From the NCBI RefSeq assembly GCF_016428805.1, contig NZ_JAELTJ010000011.1, forward strand, positions 16,982-80,981: DNA of 64,000 nt, given 5' to 3'. The number at the start of each line of letters is the position of its first letter. The stretch's first letter is position 1. Shown here one piece after another: positions 1-9,328 of this stretch. This DNA comes from Achromobacter sp. ASV32 (GTDB taxonomy: Bacteria; Pseudomonadota; Gammaproteobacteria; Burkholderiales; Burkholderiaceae_B). A program made the position numbers and the translations under genes. The notes beneath the pieces were generated by a model that was not told the DNA's origin, made no database searches, and was given only the letters and a program-made list of their open reading frames with translations.

Positions 1-1
1 C

Positions 2-847
2 GCCGACAGCAATACCGTGACGGTGACGTGCAATTTCACCAGCCTGGCCCTGGGCGCGCGCCTGTGCTTTTCCGCCGGGGTGGGAAATACCAGCCCGTCG
101 GTGGAGGCGCGTGCGATGGGCGCGGGCGCGTTCCGCATGAACTACAACCTGTATACGGACAGCGGCCACAACCAGATATGGAGCGCTTCCGCGGCCAATA
201 CGACGACATCGGTGCTGGTGACGGGCCCGTTGCTGACGGGGGGCCTGGGATCGGGTTCGTTTTCGTTCTATGCGAAGCTGCCGGGCAACCAGAGTACGGT
301 ATCGACCATCGGCAACGCCAACACGCTGTATAGCGAAACCTACACCACCACTGTGCGCGTGGACATCGCGTCGGGGTTGTTGGCGACCTTGCTGGTGAAC
401 TGCCCGATTACGACGCCCATGCAGACGCTCTTCGTCCCGCTGACCGTGCAAGCGACCGTGCAAAAGAACTGCACCATCAACGCGACCAACCTGGCGTTTC
501 CGGCGCAAGGGCTGTTGAACCATGTGGTGACGGCGAATGGCCAGATCACGGTGCGTTGCACCAATAACAACGCCTTCTCGGTCGCGCTCAGCGGCGGCTC
601 GGTGGCCAACAATGTGGCCGCGCGCAAGATGAAGCATGCGACGGCGGCCGATACCGTGAGTTATCAGCTGTACCAGGACGGCGGCTATGCAACGATCTGG
701 GGTGACGGCTTGACCGGCGGCACGCCGCTGACCGGCACGGGGACGGGAGCCAACCAGCAGTTCACGGTCTATGGCAGGGTGCCGGTGCAGGCGACGCCAC
801 GTCCGGGAAACTATACCGATACCGTCATCGCCACCATCACGTTCTGA
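2..847 (+). CDS. Csu-type fimbrial / spore coat U (SCPU) domain protein, C-terminal part
   Basis: The reading frame is open from the window edge, so the N-terminus and signal peptide are missing. What remains is about 281 residues with two tandem SCPU-like beta-sandwich domains (about residues 1-140 and 150-281). The second ends in the typical GNYTDTVIATITF strand, and each domain carries cysteines able to form the family's disulfide. SCPU proteins are secreted subunits or tip adhesins of chaperone-usher pili of the Csu type. A two-domain protein ending an operon is more typical of the tip adhesin than of the shaft subunit; that is inference, because the usher and chaperone would lie outside the window. 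No downstream gene on this strand follows it closely. Confidence 0.8.
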   Translation, partial: ADSNTVTVTCNFTSLALGARLCFSAGVGNTSPSVEARAMGAGAFRMNYNLYTDSGHNQIWSASAANTTTSVLVTGPLLTGGLGSGSFSFYAKLPGNQSTVSTIGNANTLYSETYTTTVRVDIASGLLATLLVNCPITTPMQTLFVPLTVQATVQKNCTINATNLAFPAQGLLNHVVTANGQITVRCTNNNAFSVALSGGSVANNVAARKMKHATAADTVSYQLYQDGGYATIWGDGLTGGTPLTGTGTGANQQFTVYGRVPVQATPRPGNYTDTVIATITF

Positions 848-880
848 TGGCCGGACGCTGGCGGTTCAGGCATCGCGCGT

Positions 881-1822
881 TCAAGTCGCCGTCGCCGCCC
901 TGGCCCGCAGCATGCCGCCCAGTTCCGCATAGCAACGCTTCACCGCGTCGCGGGCCTGTTGTTCAGGGGCGCGCGTCATCAGGCTGATGCGGCGCGTCAG
1001 CCGCGGATGCTGCAGCGGCACGATGGCCAGGCCGTCGGGGCGCTGGCCCTGCGTGTACAGCCGCGAGATCAGGCCGACCCGCAACCCGGCGCGCACCAGG
1101 CTGTAGAGCGTATCGGTGTAGTTCAGCGTATCGGTGGCGGCCAGGTCGGCGCCCTGCTGGCGCAGCGCCGAGACGATCATCTCGTAGGTGCTGCCGCGTG
1201 ACAGCACGGCCAGCGGTTCGCGTTTCAGGTCCTGCCAGGTGATCTGCCGGCGGCGTGACAGCCGGTGGCTGTCGGACAGCACCGCCACCAGGTCGTCCTC
1301 GGCCACGAAGGTGGCCGCCAGGCCCGGCGCCAGGCCGAAATCCAGTCCCAGGCCGATGTCGAGCTCGCCGTTGGCCAGCGCGGCCATCAGCTCATCGTTC
1401 AAGTGGTCGGACAGGATTAGCACGATGTCGGGGTGGCGCAGCCGCCATTGGGCCACGGCGGGCGCCAGCAGGTGCATGGTCGACGGAATGCAGCCGATGC
1501 GCACCGTGGCGGCCTGCGTGTCCAACAGGCGCCGCAGGTCTTCGGTGCCCCGTGTGTAGCTGTTGAGCAACCACTCGATCTGGGCGCGGGCGGCGTGGCC
1601 GGCCGGCGTCAGGCGCACGTGGTGCGTGCCGCGGTCGAACAGCGTCACGCCCATCAAGGCTTCGAGCTCGCGGATGGCCGACGACAGCGCGGGCTGGCTC
1701 AGCGCCAGCGCCTCGGCGGCGCGGCTGAAGCTGGCGTGGCGGGCGACCTCCTTGAAGCCGCGCAATTGGCGCAGCGTGGGCTGGCGGGCGGGGGCGGCGT
1801 CGCGGGCAGGCGGTTTGGTCAT
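881..1822 (-). CDS. LysR-family transcriptional regulator
   Basis: A 313-residue protein with the LysR winged helix-turn-helix at about residues 18-77 (RQLRGFKEVARHASFSRAAE, then LSQPALSSAIRELE), followed by a periplasmic-binding-protein-like effector domain to about residue 300. It is divergent from the tricarboxylate receptor gene, the classic arrangement for a LysR regulator of a small catabolic operon. The 114-bp gap holds two inverted repeats suitable as its binding sites. The ATG at 1820-1822 is the start that gives a normal N-terminus. The effector is unknown; an aryl or acylamino acid metabolised by the adjacent amidohydrolase is an inference. Confidence 0.9.
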   Translation of the reverse strand: MTKPPARDAAPARQPTLRQLRGFKEVARHASFSRAAEALALSQPALSSAIRELEALMGVTLFDRGTHHVRLTPAGHAARAQIEWLLNSYTRGTEDLRRLLDTQAATVRIGCIPSTMHLLAPAVAQWRLRHPDIVLILSDHLNDELMAALANGELDIGLGLDFGLAPGLAATFVAEDDLVAVLSDSHRLSRRRQITWQDLKREPLAVLSRGSTYEMIVSALRQQGADLAATDTLNYTDTLYSLVRAGLRVGLISRLYTQGQRPDGLAIVPLQHPRLTRRISLMTRAPEQQARDAVKRCYAELGGMLRARAATAT

Positions 1823-1865
1823 AGATTTACCTGATGAATCTATAAAAATAACCCATTTCAGTTAT
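1822..1865. promoter_or_regulatory. Candidate LysR operator pair in divergent promoter
   Basis: Two inverted repeats lie between the divergent genes: TAGATT-N9-AATCTA (1822-1842), which contains a T-N11-A core, and ATAAC-N8-GTTAT (1848-1865). LysR-type regulators usually bind a recognition site and an activation site spaced about two helical turns apart, and the centres here are about 24 bp apart. The first repeat abuts the LysR start codon, which would allow autorepression. Seen by eye only. Confidence 0.5.
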
Positions 1866-1936
1866 GACGCAAGGCTGCGTACGATGGCGCCCTCGCCCTC
1901 TACGCATCGCCGGTCCGCAGCCGGCTGCCCGCCATC

Positions 1937-2920
1937 ATGTTCAAACGCCTGTTTCTGTCCGTCTCCGCGCTGGCAGCCGCGCTGTGCCTGGCCCCGGCCG
2001 CCTGTGCCGGCGATGCCTGGCCGGCGGCCAAGCCGCTGACCCTGATCGTGCCCGTCAGCCCGGGCGGCAACGTCGATACCACTGCCCGCCTGGTGGCGCA
2101 GAAGCTGGGCGAACGCCTGAAGCAATCCATCATCGTGGACAACGTGGCGGGCGCGGGCGGCGTCCTGGGCGTGGCCAAGGCTACTCACGCGGCGGCCGAC
2201 GGCTACACGCTGGTGATGGGGTTCGACGGCCCGGTCAGCGTGGCGCGGCTGATCAACCCGGCAGTCAAGTACGACGCCGAGACCGCGCTGGCGCCGGTGG
2301 CGCTGGTGACCACGGCGCCGGTGGTGCTGCTGGCCCGCCCGGGGCTGCCGGCCAACAACATGCAGGAGCTGATCGCGCTGGCGCGCAGCAAGCCGGATAC
2401 GCTGACCTATGCGTCCTCGGGCGTGGGCACCGTGCTGCACCTGGCGATGGAGGTGATGCAGGAGCAGGCCAGGATCAAGCTGGTGCACGTGCCCTACCGG
2501 GGCGGCGCGCAGATCACCAATGACGTCATGGGCGGCCAGGTGGACCTGGGCCTGCTGGTCACCACCAGCGCCACCCCGCTGGTGCAGCAGAACAAGCTGC
2601 GCGCGCTGGGGCTGACCTCGGCCACGCGCATCGCCACGCTGCCGGGCGTGCAGGCCTTTGCCGAAACCCCCGAACTCAAGGGCTTTGAATTGAACACCTG
2701 GACCGGCGTGTTCGTACCGGCCGGCACGCCGCCCGATGTGGTGCAGCGCCTGAACCAGGAACTGAACGCCGTCCTGCAACTGGACGAGGTGAAAAAGCGC
2801 CTGGCCGAAGGCGGTGCGATTCCCGGCCAGGGGTCCCCCGAGGCGTTCGCCGTGTTCCTGAGGAAAGAGAAAGACGTATACGCGCACATCGTCAAAAGCG
2901 CCAACATCCAGCAGGAGTAG
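1937..2920 (+). CDS. Bug/TctC-family tripartite tricarboxylate transporter receptor
   Basis: A 327-residue extracytoplasmic solute receptor with a signal peptide at about residues 1-24 (hydrophobic LFLSVSALAAALCLAPAACA) and the TctC/Bug fold over the rest, including the conserved P-G-G-N-x-D-T loop near residues 45-52 and the VPYRGG motif near residue 187. These receptors bind carboxylates in the periplasm and are massively expanded in Alcaligenaceae, often without dedicated membrane subunits; none is encoded next to it. It ends 5 bp before the amidohydrolase start, so the two are co-transcribed. A carboxylated ligand such as an N-acyl amino acid is plausible from context only. Confidence 0.88.
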   Translation: MFKRLFLSVSALAAALCLAPAACAGDAWPAAKPLTLIVPVSPGGNVDTTARLVAQKLGERLKQSIIVDNVAGAGGVLGVAKATHAAADGYTLVMGFDGPVSVARLINPAVKYDAETALAPVALVTTAPVVLLARPGLPANNMQELIALARSKPDTLTYASSGVGTVLHLAMEVMQEQARIKLVHVPYRGGAQITNDVMGGQVDLGLLVTTSATPLVQQNKLRALGLTSATRIATLPGVQAFAETPELKGFELNTWTGVFVPAGTPPDVVQRLNQELNAVLQLDEVKKRLAEGGAIPGQGSPEAFAVFLRKEKDVYAHIVKSANIQQE

Positions 2921-2925
2921 ACGCC

Positions 2926-4119
2926 ATGAGCCACGCCGTGCAGGGGCCCGTGTTGCCCGAGATCCGCGAGATCCAGGAAGAAATGGTGGCGCTGCGCCAC
3001 CGCATCCATGCCAACCCGGAGCTGGCCTACGAGGAAATCGCCACTGGCGATCTGGTGGCCGAGCGCCTGACCGCCTGGGGCTTCGAGGTGCATCGCGGCC
3101 TGGGCGTGACCGGCGTGGTGGGAACGCTGCGGCTGGGTTCGGGCACGCGCCGCCTGGGCCTGCGCGCCGACATGGACGCCCTGCCCATCCACGAGACGAC
3201 CGGCCTGCCCTATGCCAGCGCCCATCCCGGCAAAATGCACGCCTGCGGCCACGACGGCCACACGGCCACCCTGCTGGCCGCGGCCCGCGCGCTGGCGCTG
3301 CGCGGGAACTTTGACGGCACGCTGCACCTGATTTTCCAGCCGGCCGAGGAAGGCCACGGCGGCGCGCAGAAAATGATCGCCGACGGCCTGTTCGAGCGCT
3401 TTCCGTGCGACGCGGTATACAGCTTTCACAACGAGCCCGGCTACCCCGCTGGCCACTTCGGCTTTCGCGCCGGCGCCATGTACAGCTCGTCTGACACGGT
3501 GGTGTTGACGGTCAGCGGCGTGGGCGGGCACGGCGCCATGCCGCACGTGGCGGTGGACCCGGTGGTGGCCGCGGCCAGCATCGTGCTGGCCTTGCAGACC
3601 ATCGTCTCGCGCGAGATCGACCCCAATGACATGGCCGTGGTGACCATCGGCGCGATCCACGGCGGCGATGCGCCCAACGTGATTCCCAAGAGCGTCGAGC
3701 TGCGCCTGACCGTGAGGGCGCGCAAGCCCGGCACCCGGGCGCTGCTGCGCGAACGCATCACCGCAATCGCCACCGCGCAGGCCGCGGTGCATCGCGCCAC
3801 CGTGACGGTGGACTACCGCTGGCGTTATCCGCCGGTGGTGAACGATGCCGGGGCCACCGAGTTCGCGGCCGCCGTGGCGCGCGAGTGGCTGGGCGAGCAA
3901 CTGGTGATTCCCGACCTGGAGCCGCTGCAGGCCAGCGATGACTTTGCCTTCATGCTGGAAGCCGTGCCGGGCAGTTATTTCATCGTCGGCAACGGCGAGG
4001 GCGAAGGCGGCTGCATGGTGCACAACCCCGACTACGACTTCAACGACGCCATTCTTCCGGTCACGGCCAGCTATTGGGTCAAGCTGGCCGAGGCATTCCT
4101 GGCCGCAGACGCGCGCTGA
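2926..4119 (+). CDS. M20D-family amidohydrolase (hippurate / N-acyl-amino acid hydrolase type)
   Basis: A 397-residue cytoplasmic metallohydrolase. The M20D metal motifs are all present: RADMDALP (80-87), HACGHDGHTA (105-114, with Cys107 and His109 as probable metal ligands), QPAEEGHGGA (139-148) and a C-terminal VHNPDYDFND histidine motif. The dimerisation domain lies in between. Relatives cleave amide bonds of hippurate, IAA-amino acids or N-acetyl amino acids. It follows the receptor gene by 5 bp and is probably under the divergent LysR regulator. Substrate cannot be read from sequence. Confidence 0.9.
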   Translation: MSHAVQGPVLPEIREIQEEMVALRHRIHANPELAYEEIATGDLVAERLTAWGFEVHRGLGVTGVVGTLRLGSGTRRLGLRADMDALPIHETTGLPYASAHPGKMHACGHDGHTATLLAAARALALRGNFDGTLHLIFQPAEEGHGGAQKMIADGLFERFPCDAVYSFHNEPGYPAGHFGFRAGAMYSSSDTVVLTVSGVGGHGAMPHVAVDPVVAAASIVLALQTIVSREIDPNDMAVVTIGAIHGGDAPNVIPKSVELRLTVRARKPGTRALLRERITAIATAQAAVHRATVTVDYRWRYPPVVNDAGATEFAAAVAREWLGEQLVIPDLEPLQASDDFAFMLEAVPGSYFIVGNGEGEGGCMVHNPDYDFNDAILPVTASYWVKLAEAFLAADAR

Positions 4120-4149
4120 GCGCCGCTGGCCGTCCTTTCCTTGAATCGC

Positions 4150-4917
4150 ATGACTGTTATTGACGACCAGGGCTCTGCCAGCGCGGCGCCGTTCGACACA
4201 CCGCGCGCCACAGACACGCCTTTCGATGCCACCACGGGTTACTGGCAGGAGATCGTTGCCGCCGAGGCGCTGACGCTGCCGGCCGAACCGCCCTACTCCC
4301 GGGCCTATCCGGCCCGGCTGCCCGACGGACGCTATCTGGTGCTGCCGCTGCGCGGCGTGCCGGCGGACCCGCAACGCTGCGTGGCCTCGCTGATCGCCAA
4401 CCATGCCAGCCTGGACGTGGTGGAGACGCTGGCGGGCTTCATGGCCGAGCGGGCGCGCGTCTTCAATGCCGAGGTCGTGGTGGGCCTGCCGACGCTGGGG
4501 CTGGCATTCGCGCCGCTGGTGGCGCGCGGGCTGGGTTTTACGCGTTACGTGCCGTTCGGCTATTCGCGCAAGTATTGGTATGACGAAAGCCTGGCGGTGC
4601 CGGTGCGGTCGTTGACCACGCCGGACGCCGGCAAGCTGCTGTACGTGGACCCCAACCTGGCGGGCGCGCTGCGCGGCCGCCGCGTGCTGGTGGTGGATGA
4701 CGCGGTCAGCACCGGCCAGACAATGGCGTCGGCCCTGACGCTGTTGCAGCGTTGCCAGGCGCAGGTCGCCGGCATCGTCGTGGCGATGTGCCAGGGCGAT
4801 CGCTGGCGCACGCGCTTGGTGGATGCGCACGGCGCGCCGATCCCGCTGGCCTGCGCGTTTGAATCGCCGCGCATGCAGCGCGTGGCGGGCGGCTGGGCGC
4901 CGGAAGCCGGCATTTGA
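4150..4917 (+). CDS. Phosphoribosyltransferase-domain protein
   Basis: About 255 residues from the ATG at 4150; an in-frame TTG at 4141 would add three residues. The type I PRTase fold is indicated by the PRPP-binding loop RVLVVDDAVSTGQTMAS near residues 181-197, and by a preceding GLPTLGLAFAPLVARGLGF segment typical of adenine- or xanthine-type PRTases. The extended N-terminus (about 50 residues) resembles a hood region. It starts about 30 bp after the amidohydrolase and may share its transcript. Which base or nucleoside it uses is unknown. Confidence 0.8.
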   Translation: MTVIDDQGSASAAPFDTPRATDTPFDATTGYWQEIVAAEALTLPAEPPYSRAYPARLPDGRYLVLPLRGVPADPQRCVASLIANHASLDVVETLAGFMAERARVFNAEVVVGLPTLGLAFAPLVARGLGFTRYVPFGYSRKYWYDESLAVPVRSLTTPDAGKLLYVDPNLAGALRGRRVLVVDDAVSTGQTMASALTLLQRCQAQVAGIVVAMCQGDRWRTRLVDAHGAPIPLACAFESPRMQRVAGGWAPEAGI

Positions 4918-4947
4918 CGCCAGCGCGCCGGCGCCGCGGCGCGCGCG

Positions 4948-7011
4948 TCAGGCCTCGGGCACCCCGGGCCGCGGCTTGACCGGCCAGAACAGCGTTGCCG
5001 GCCGCTGCCAGATGCGCCGGCGCACGCCCAGCGCCAGCGCCTGGCGGTCGCCGCGGCGCAGGTTGCGCGAGCGCAGCGCGACGTTGAAGGCCAGCGCAAA
5101 ACTCACGCCCACGTTCAGGATGCCGGTCAGCGCTGTGCCGGCCACGGCCATCCAGAAGGCGTGCGTGTGCACCACGTCCCAACCCAGCGCGCCGATGGCC
5201 GAGCCGATCTGGCCGGCCGAGAGCGTCACGTGGCGCACCTCGACGTGCGGGCCGAAGAAGCTGACGATGGCCGGTCCCAAACCCAGCATCAGGCCCAGTG
5301 AGACGTTGCCGGCGATGCCCGAGATATTGCGTTGCCAGAAGCCCGCCCAGCGGGCTGCGCCGCGCTCGCCGAACAGGTGGCGCACGCGCCGGTCGTAGGC
5401 CATCACGTCATGCACGCGGTGCAGCGCGAACCAGTTGTCGGCCCAGCCGGCGATCAGGCTGGATAGCCACAGCAGCACGCCGGTGGCGGCGGCATAGATG
5501 GGGGTGGGGCCCCAGGCCGAGAACGAGTCCAGCGTCGCCTGCGCCTTCTGCGCGTCGATCAGCGGCCGGTTCAGTCCGTGCTGGGCGACCCATTGCACCG
5601 CCCAGGCCAGCGGCAACACCACCGCCAGGTTGCCCAGGATGGCTGCCGCGTTCGAGCGGATCATGGCCAGGGTGTCGTCCAGGAAGGCCTCGCGGCCTTC
5701 GGGGGTGTTGGCCTCGTCCAGCCGGTGCGCCAGCGCCGGGCCGGTCATGGCGGGCTGCTTGGTGGCCAGGGTGAAGTGGGCGAAGTGGATCGCCAGAAAG
5801 CCGCCGGCGTAGTTCAGCGAGGCCAGCAGCCCTTCGATGAATTTGTCCAGGTGCAGCGAGACGATGAAGAACTTCAGGTAGACCGTCAGCACCATCACCA
5901 GGCCGCCGCCGGCCGAGGCCTTGAGCATGGTCAGGTATTCGGTGGTGTCGCGGGCGATGTAGTGTTCGCCGGTTTCGGCGGTGCGCTCCATGACGCGCCG
6001 CGCCAACTGCGCGAACGACGAGGCCGCCAGGTGGCGGATGCTGCTGCGGGCCTGGGTCGAGCGGATGAGTTCGGCGGCCAGGTGCACGTACTTGTGGCGC
6101 TGGGTGGGATCGACCCACACGCTCAACAGCAGCTCGATACGGGCCAGGCGCAGCTTCATGCGTTCGATCTGGAACACCACTTCGACCGAGACGCCGTTCT
6201 GTTCCAGCTCGGCATAGACGTGCTGCGAGGCGGCGCGGCAATGGTCGAGCAGCGCGCGAAACACGTTCAGCCGCCTGCCGAAGACATCGCGCGGCGTGTC
6301 TGGCGGGCTATCGCAGAGTTCGGCCGCGGCGGCCGCCAGCGGAAAGAAAGGGCTTTCCTGTACCCGGCCGGGCAGGCGCGAGCGGATGTCCTGGCTGAGG
6401 CCCGTGGCCCGGACCTGGCTGGCCAGCACCTGGATGCTGCTGGTGAGCGCGGCCTGCAGGTAGGCAGGCGGCGGCTCGGGGGCGGCCGGATCGGCGCGCG
6501 TCACGCCGTCGCCGTGGCGCAGCAGCCGGCGCATGCGCGCCAGCGTGTCATCGTCCAGCGACTCGATCCAGGAGGCGTCGTGAGCCTTGCGGAAGATCAG
6601 CGAGAACAGGCCGAACAGGTCGCTGCGGTTGGGCGGGGGCGGCAGCAGACGGGCCTGCGCCCGTTCCCAGAATTCGCCCCAGAAGCCGGGGTGCGAGGCC
6701 ACGCCGGTGTCGCACAGCAGCGAGGTGGGGTCATTGTCGGCAAGCAGCGAACGCAGCGTGGCCGCTACCGACGTGGCCAGCGCGGGGTTGCGCTCCAGTA
6801 CCTGCAGGACGTAGCGCAGGCGCGCATGCTGGGGGTGGCCGCCCTCTTCAGCGGTTTCACGCCCGGAGCGGTCGATCCAGCGGCACAGGTTCACCATCCA
6901 GAGGTTGCGCTGCGCCAGCGGCGCGTCGGGATTGGCGCTCGCCAGGATCACGTCCAACTGCGGTCCGGCATGCCGCGACGCGCGCCATTTACGCCAAAGG
7001 GAAGTCAGCAT
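4948..7011 (-). CDS. SpecificRecomb-family (Gcr-like) membrane protein
   Basis: A 687-residue protein with a soluble, helix-rich N-terminal half and a C-terminal half (about residues 370-640) holding several hydrophobic segments, for example GGLVMVLTVYLKFFIVSLHL and ISGIAGNVSLGLMLGLG. This matches the family annotated as site-specific recombinase (Neisseria gcr), whose recombinase activity is weakly supported; the multi-spanning architecture argues for an envelope role. It begins 59 bp downstream of the MFS gene on the same strand, so the two may be an operon. The ATG at 7009-7011 is the only good start. Confidence 0.8.
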   Translation of the reverse strand: MLTSLWRKWRASRHAGPQLDVILASANPDAPLAQRNLWMVNLCRWIDRSGRETAEEGGHPQHARLRYVLQVLERNPALATSVAATLRSLLADNDPTSLLCDTGVASHPGFWGEFWERAQARLLPPPPNRSDLFGLFSLIFRKAHDASWIESLDDDTLARMRRLLRHGDGVTRADPAAPEPPPAYLQAALTSSIQVLASQVRATGLSQDIRSRLPGRVQESPFFPLAAAAAELCDSPPDTPRDVFGRRLNVFRALLDHCRAASQHVYAELEQNGVSVEVVFQIERMKLRLARIELLLSVWVDPTQRHKYVHLAAELIRSTQARSSIRHLAASSFAQLARRVMERTAETGEHYIARDTTEYLTMLKASAGGGLVMVLTVYLKFFIVSLHLDKFIEGLLASLNYAGGFLAIHFAHFTLATKQPAMTGPALAHRLDEANTPEGREAFLDDTLAMIRSNAAAILGNLAVVLPLAWAVQWVAQHGLNRPLIDAQKAQATLDSFSAWGPTPIYAAATGVLLWLSSLIAGWADNWFALHRVHDVMAYDRRVRHLFGERGAARWAGFWQRNISGIAGNVSLGLMLGLGPAIVSFFGPHVEVRHVTLSAGQIGSAIGALGWDVVHTHAFWMAVAGTALTGILNVGVSFALAFNVALRSRNLRRGDRQALALGVRRRIWQRPATLFWPVKPRPGVPEA

Positions 7012-7070
7012 GGTCGGGTCTCGCGTTGGGGCCTGTTGATATGAATATGGAAAGGAGCCTGGCGCAGGCC

Positions 7071-8768
7071 CTAGAGGGATACGGGCTCTCGGCGCAGCGA
7101 GAAACCCTGCGCTTCATTCATGGCCAGGTAGCTGACGTTGCGCGATACCAGCGGCGGCTTGTCGCCGGTGTGCAAGGTTCGCAACTCGTCCAGCACCATC
7201 TTGTCGGCCAGGGTCATGCGATCGATCATGCGCAGGTATTGCATCCAGCTTTCCACCAGGAAGACTTCGCGCCAGACGCCCTCGCGCTCAAGGTCGCGGA
7301 ACAGTTGCCACTGCTGCGCGCCGTTGCGCAGCCGCACCTGGCGCATCGGCCCGGCCACGCGGATCAGCTCGGACAGTTGTTCCTTGGCGATCAGGTATTC
7401 CACGGCCACCAGCACCGCGCCATGCTGCGTGTTGAAACCAGCGGCCGACAGCGCCGGTTCGGTGCTGTCGGCGCGGGCCAGTGATTGGGTATCGACCTGT
7501 TCGGGCAGGCGCGAACGGTACAGCAGCGCGACAGTGATGCCCAGCATGATGCCGGCAGAGGACAAGGCGCCGGATACGCCCATGGTGCCGGCAAAATGGC
7601 CCCACATGAACGAGCCGGCCGCCAGGCCGCCGAAGATCGCCGTCTGGTACAGCGCCAGCGAGCGGGCCTTGACCCAGTCGGGCACCAGCATCTGCACCGT
7701 GGTGTTGTAGGTGGCCAGCACGCCGATCCAGCAGCCGCCGGACAACAGCAGCGCGGGAAACGCGACCCACAGATTGGTTGTCAGGCCCAGCGCCAGCAGG
7801 CAGGCCGCGAGCAACCCCGCGGCGGCGCTGACCAGGCCGCTGGCGCCCCAGGCGGCCTGCAGCCGGCGGACCACGGCGCTGCCCAGGATGGCGCCCACGC
7901 CCAGCGCGCCCAGCATGTAGCCATACAGCAGCGCGTTGCCATTCTCGTGGTCGTAGGCCAGCAACGGCAGCAGCGCCCACAGGGCGCTGGCCGACAGGCC
8001 GAAGGCGAAGGCGCGCAACATCACCACCCGCGTCACGGTGGAGTGCTGGGTATAGCGCAGGGCGGCGACCACGCCTTCGAACAGGCGCTCGGGCGGCAGC
8101 CGCCGCGCCGGGATGTCGCGGCGCCAGCGCCAGATGGCCCAGATCAGCCCGCCGTAGCAGACGCAGTTCAACAGGAACACGGTGGGCGCGCCGGTGGCGC
8201 CCAGCAGCAGGCCGCCGATGGCCGGACCCACCGCGCGCGCCACGTTGAAGTTCACGCTGTTCAGCAGCACCGCGCTGCCGACGTGGGCGCGCGGCACCTG
8301 TTCGCCCACCGCGGCCTGCCAGGCGGGCGTGACGATGGCGCTGCCGATGGCGATGCAGAACACCGAGATGATCAGGGTGATGGGGTGCAGCAGCCCGGCA
8401 AAGGCCAGGATGGTGATGAAGATGCCGCCGGCCAGCTCCAGCAGCATGCCGGTCAGCATGACCTTGCGGCGGTCGTAGTTGTCGGCCAGCACCCCGGTCA
8501 GGATGGACAGCGCCACCAGGGGGAAGGTCGCGGCCACCTGGATCATGGCAACCATCAACGGGCTGCTCTGCTCGGTGGTGATCACCCAGGCCGCGGCGAC
8601 CGATTGCGCCCAGGTGCCGAGGTTGGCAAACAGGTTGGCGATCCAGATGATGCGGAACGCGGGGAAGGACAAGGGGGAAAGCGTGCTGACCCGCAGAACG
8701 GGTTGGGGGGCGGCCGCCTCGGGCGGGGCGGCGGCCAGGTCGCTATTGGCCGAGACGGGCTGGAGCAT
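7071..8768 (-). CDS. MFS exporter of the MFS_3 (EntS-like) family with C-terminal soluble domain
   Basis: About 565 residues from the ATG at 8766-8768, which has a GAGG ribosome site; an upstream in-frame ATG at 8813 would add 15 unlikely residues. Twelve membrane segments fill residues 30-420, with the MFS loop motif ADNYDRRKVM near residue 95. A C-terminal domain of about 120 residues (around EYLIAKEQLSELIRVAGPMR) resembles the cytoplasmic extension common in MFS_3 proteins. Family members export siderophores and drugs; the substrate here is unknown. Confidence 0.85.
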   Translation of the reverse strand: MLQPVSANSDLAAAPPEAAAPQPVLRVSTLSPLSFPAFRIIWIANLFANLGTWAQSVAAAWVITTEQSSPLMVAMIQVAATFPLVALSILTGVLADNYDRRKVMLTGMLLELAGGIFITILAFAGLLHPITLIISVFCIAIGSAIVTPAWQAAVGEQVPRAHVGSAVLLNSVNFNVARAVGPAIGGLLLGATGAPTVFLLNCVCYGGLIWAIWRWRRDIPARRLPPERLFEGVVAALRYTQHSTVTRVVMLRAFAFGLSASALWALLPLLAYDHENGNALLYGYMLGALGVGAILGSAVVRRLQAAWGASGLVSAAAGLLAACLLALGLTTNLWVAFPALLLSGGCWIGVLATYNTTVQMLVPDWVKARSLALYQTAIFGGLAAGSFMWGHFAGTMGVSGALSSAGIMLGITVALLYRSRLPEQVDTQSLARADSTEPALSAAGFNTQHGAVLVAVEYLIAKEQLSELIRVAGPMRQVRLRNGAQQWQLFRDLEREGVWREVFLVESWMQYLRMIDRMTLADKMVLDELRTLHTGDKPPLVSRNVSYLAMNEAQGFSLRREPVSL

Positions 8769-8958
8769 GAAGGCCTCTGGAAACCCCGGGAACGGCGGGC
8801 GGGGGCCGTCCAATGGTACGCCGAATAGGGGACCGGGTTAAGACGAGGCGAAGCGCGAATGGGCGCGGGCGCGACGCCGCGCGCCTGGCGGCGTCATGGC
8901 GTCGGTCCGGGCGACGGCGGTCGGGTCCAGGCGGAGGCGGCCGGCTGAGGGGGGCCGG

Positions 8959-9318
8959 TCAGGGCTTGGCCGAAGCGGCCGGCTGGGGCGGCGGGTAGGC
9001 CTGGTTCAGGTACTGCACGATCAGCGGCACCTGGTCGGCCGGAATCGGGGCGCCGTAGGTGCCAACCATTTTCTTGACCTCGGCGTCCCAGAAGCCCAGC
9101 GGCATGGGCGGCTGCGACGACAGGTAGTCGACCGAGTGGCACATCAGGCACAGGGCGGCGCTTTGGGCGCCGGGGCCGGTGCCGGGATGCAGCGTGGCGG
9201 TTTCCGGGGGCAACTGGATGTCCAGGGCGCTGGCGGGGGCACAGGCCGTGGCGGTGGCCAGCGCGAAGGTCAGGCCGGCCAGGCGGGCGCGGCATTGATG
9301 ACGGGCGGAGAAGGTCAT
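8959..9318 (-). CDS. sorB: Monoheme cytochrome c subunit of sulfite dehydrogenase (SorB-like)
   Basis: A 119-residue secreted c-type cytochrome. A signal peptide (about 1-31, ending PASA) precedes one heme motif C57-L-M-C60-H61; Met72 or Met84 could be the sixth ligand. The ATG at 9316-9318 follows the end of the molybdoenzyme gene by 10 bp, with an AAGGAGCC ribosome site overlapping that gene's stop. A one-heme cytochrome directly after a sulfite-oxidase-family gene is the SorAB arrangement, in which SorB passes electrons from sulfite to the respiratory chain. The gene symbol is assigned by context. Confidence 0.8.
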   Translation of the reverse strand: MTFSARHQCRARLAGLTFALATATACAPASALDIQLPPETATLHPGTGPGAQSAALCLMCHSVDYLSSQPPMPLGFWDAEVKKMVGTYGAPIPADQVPLIVQYLNQAYPPPQPAASAKP

Positions 9319-9328
9319 GGCGGGCTCC

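Noticed and set aside
2876..3420. GTATAC hexamers at 2876-2881 and 3415-3420 as further GntR sites
   Set aside because: They lie inside coding sequence and lack the flanking AATG or CGG bases shared by the cluster sites. The bare hexamer also turns up elsewhere by chance, so only sites with extended match or promoter position were kept.
4948..7011. True site-specific recombinase implying a mobile element
   Set aside because: The family name is historical; the protein is a multi-spanning membrane protein without tyrosine or serine recombinase motifs, and no element ends are nearby.
7071..8813. MFS gene starting at 8813
   Set aside because: The extra 15 residues are proline- and glycine-rich and the ATG at 8768 has the better ribosome site.
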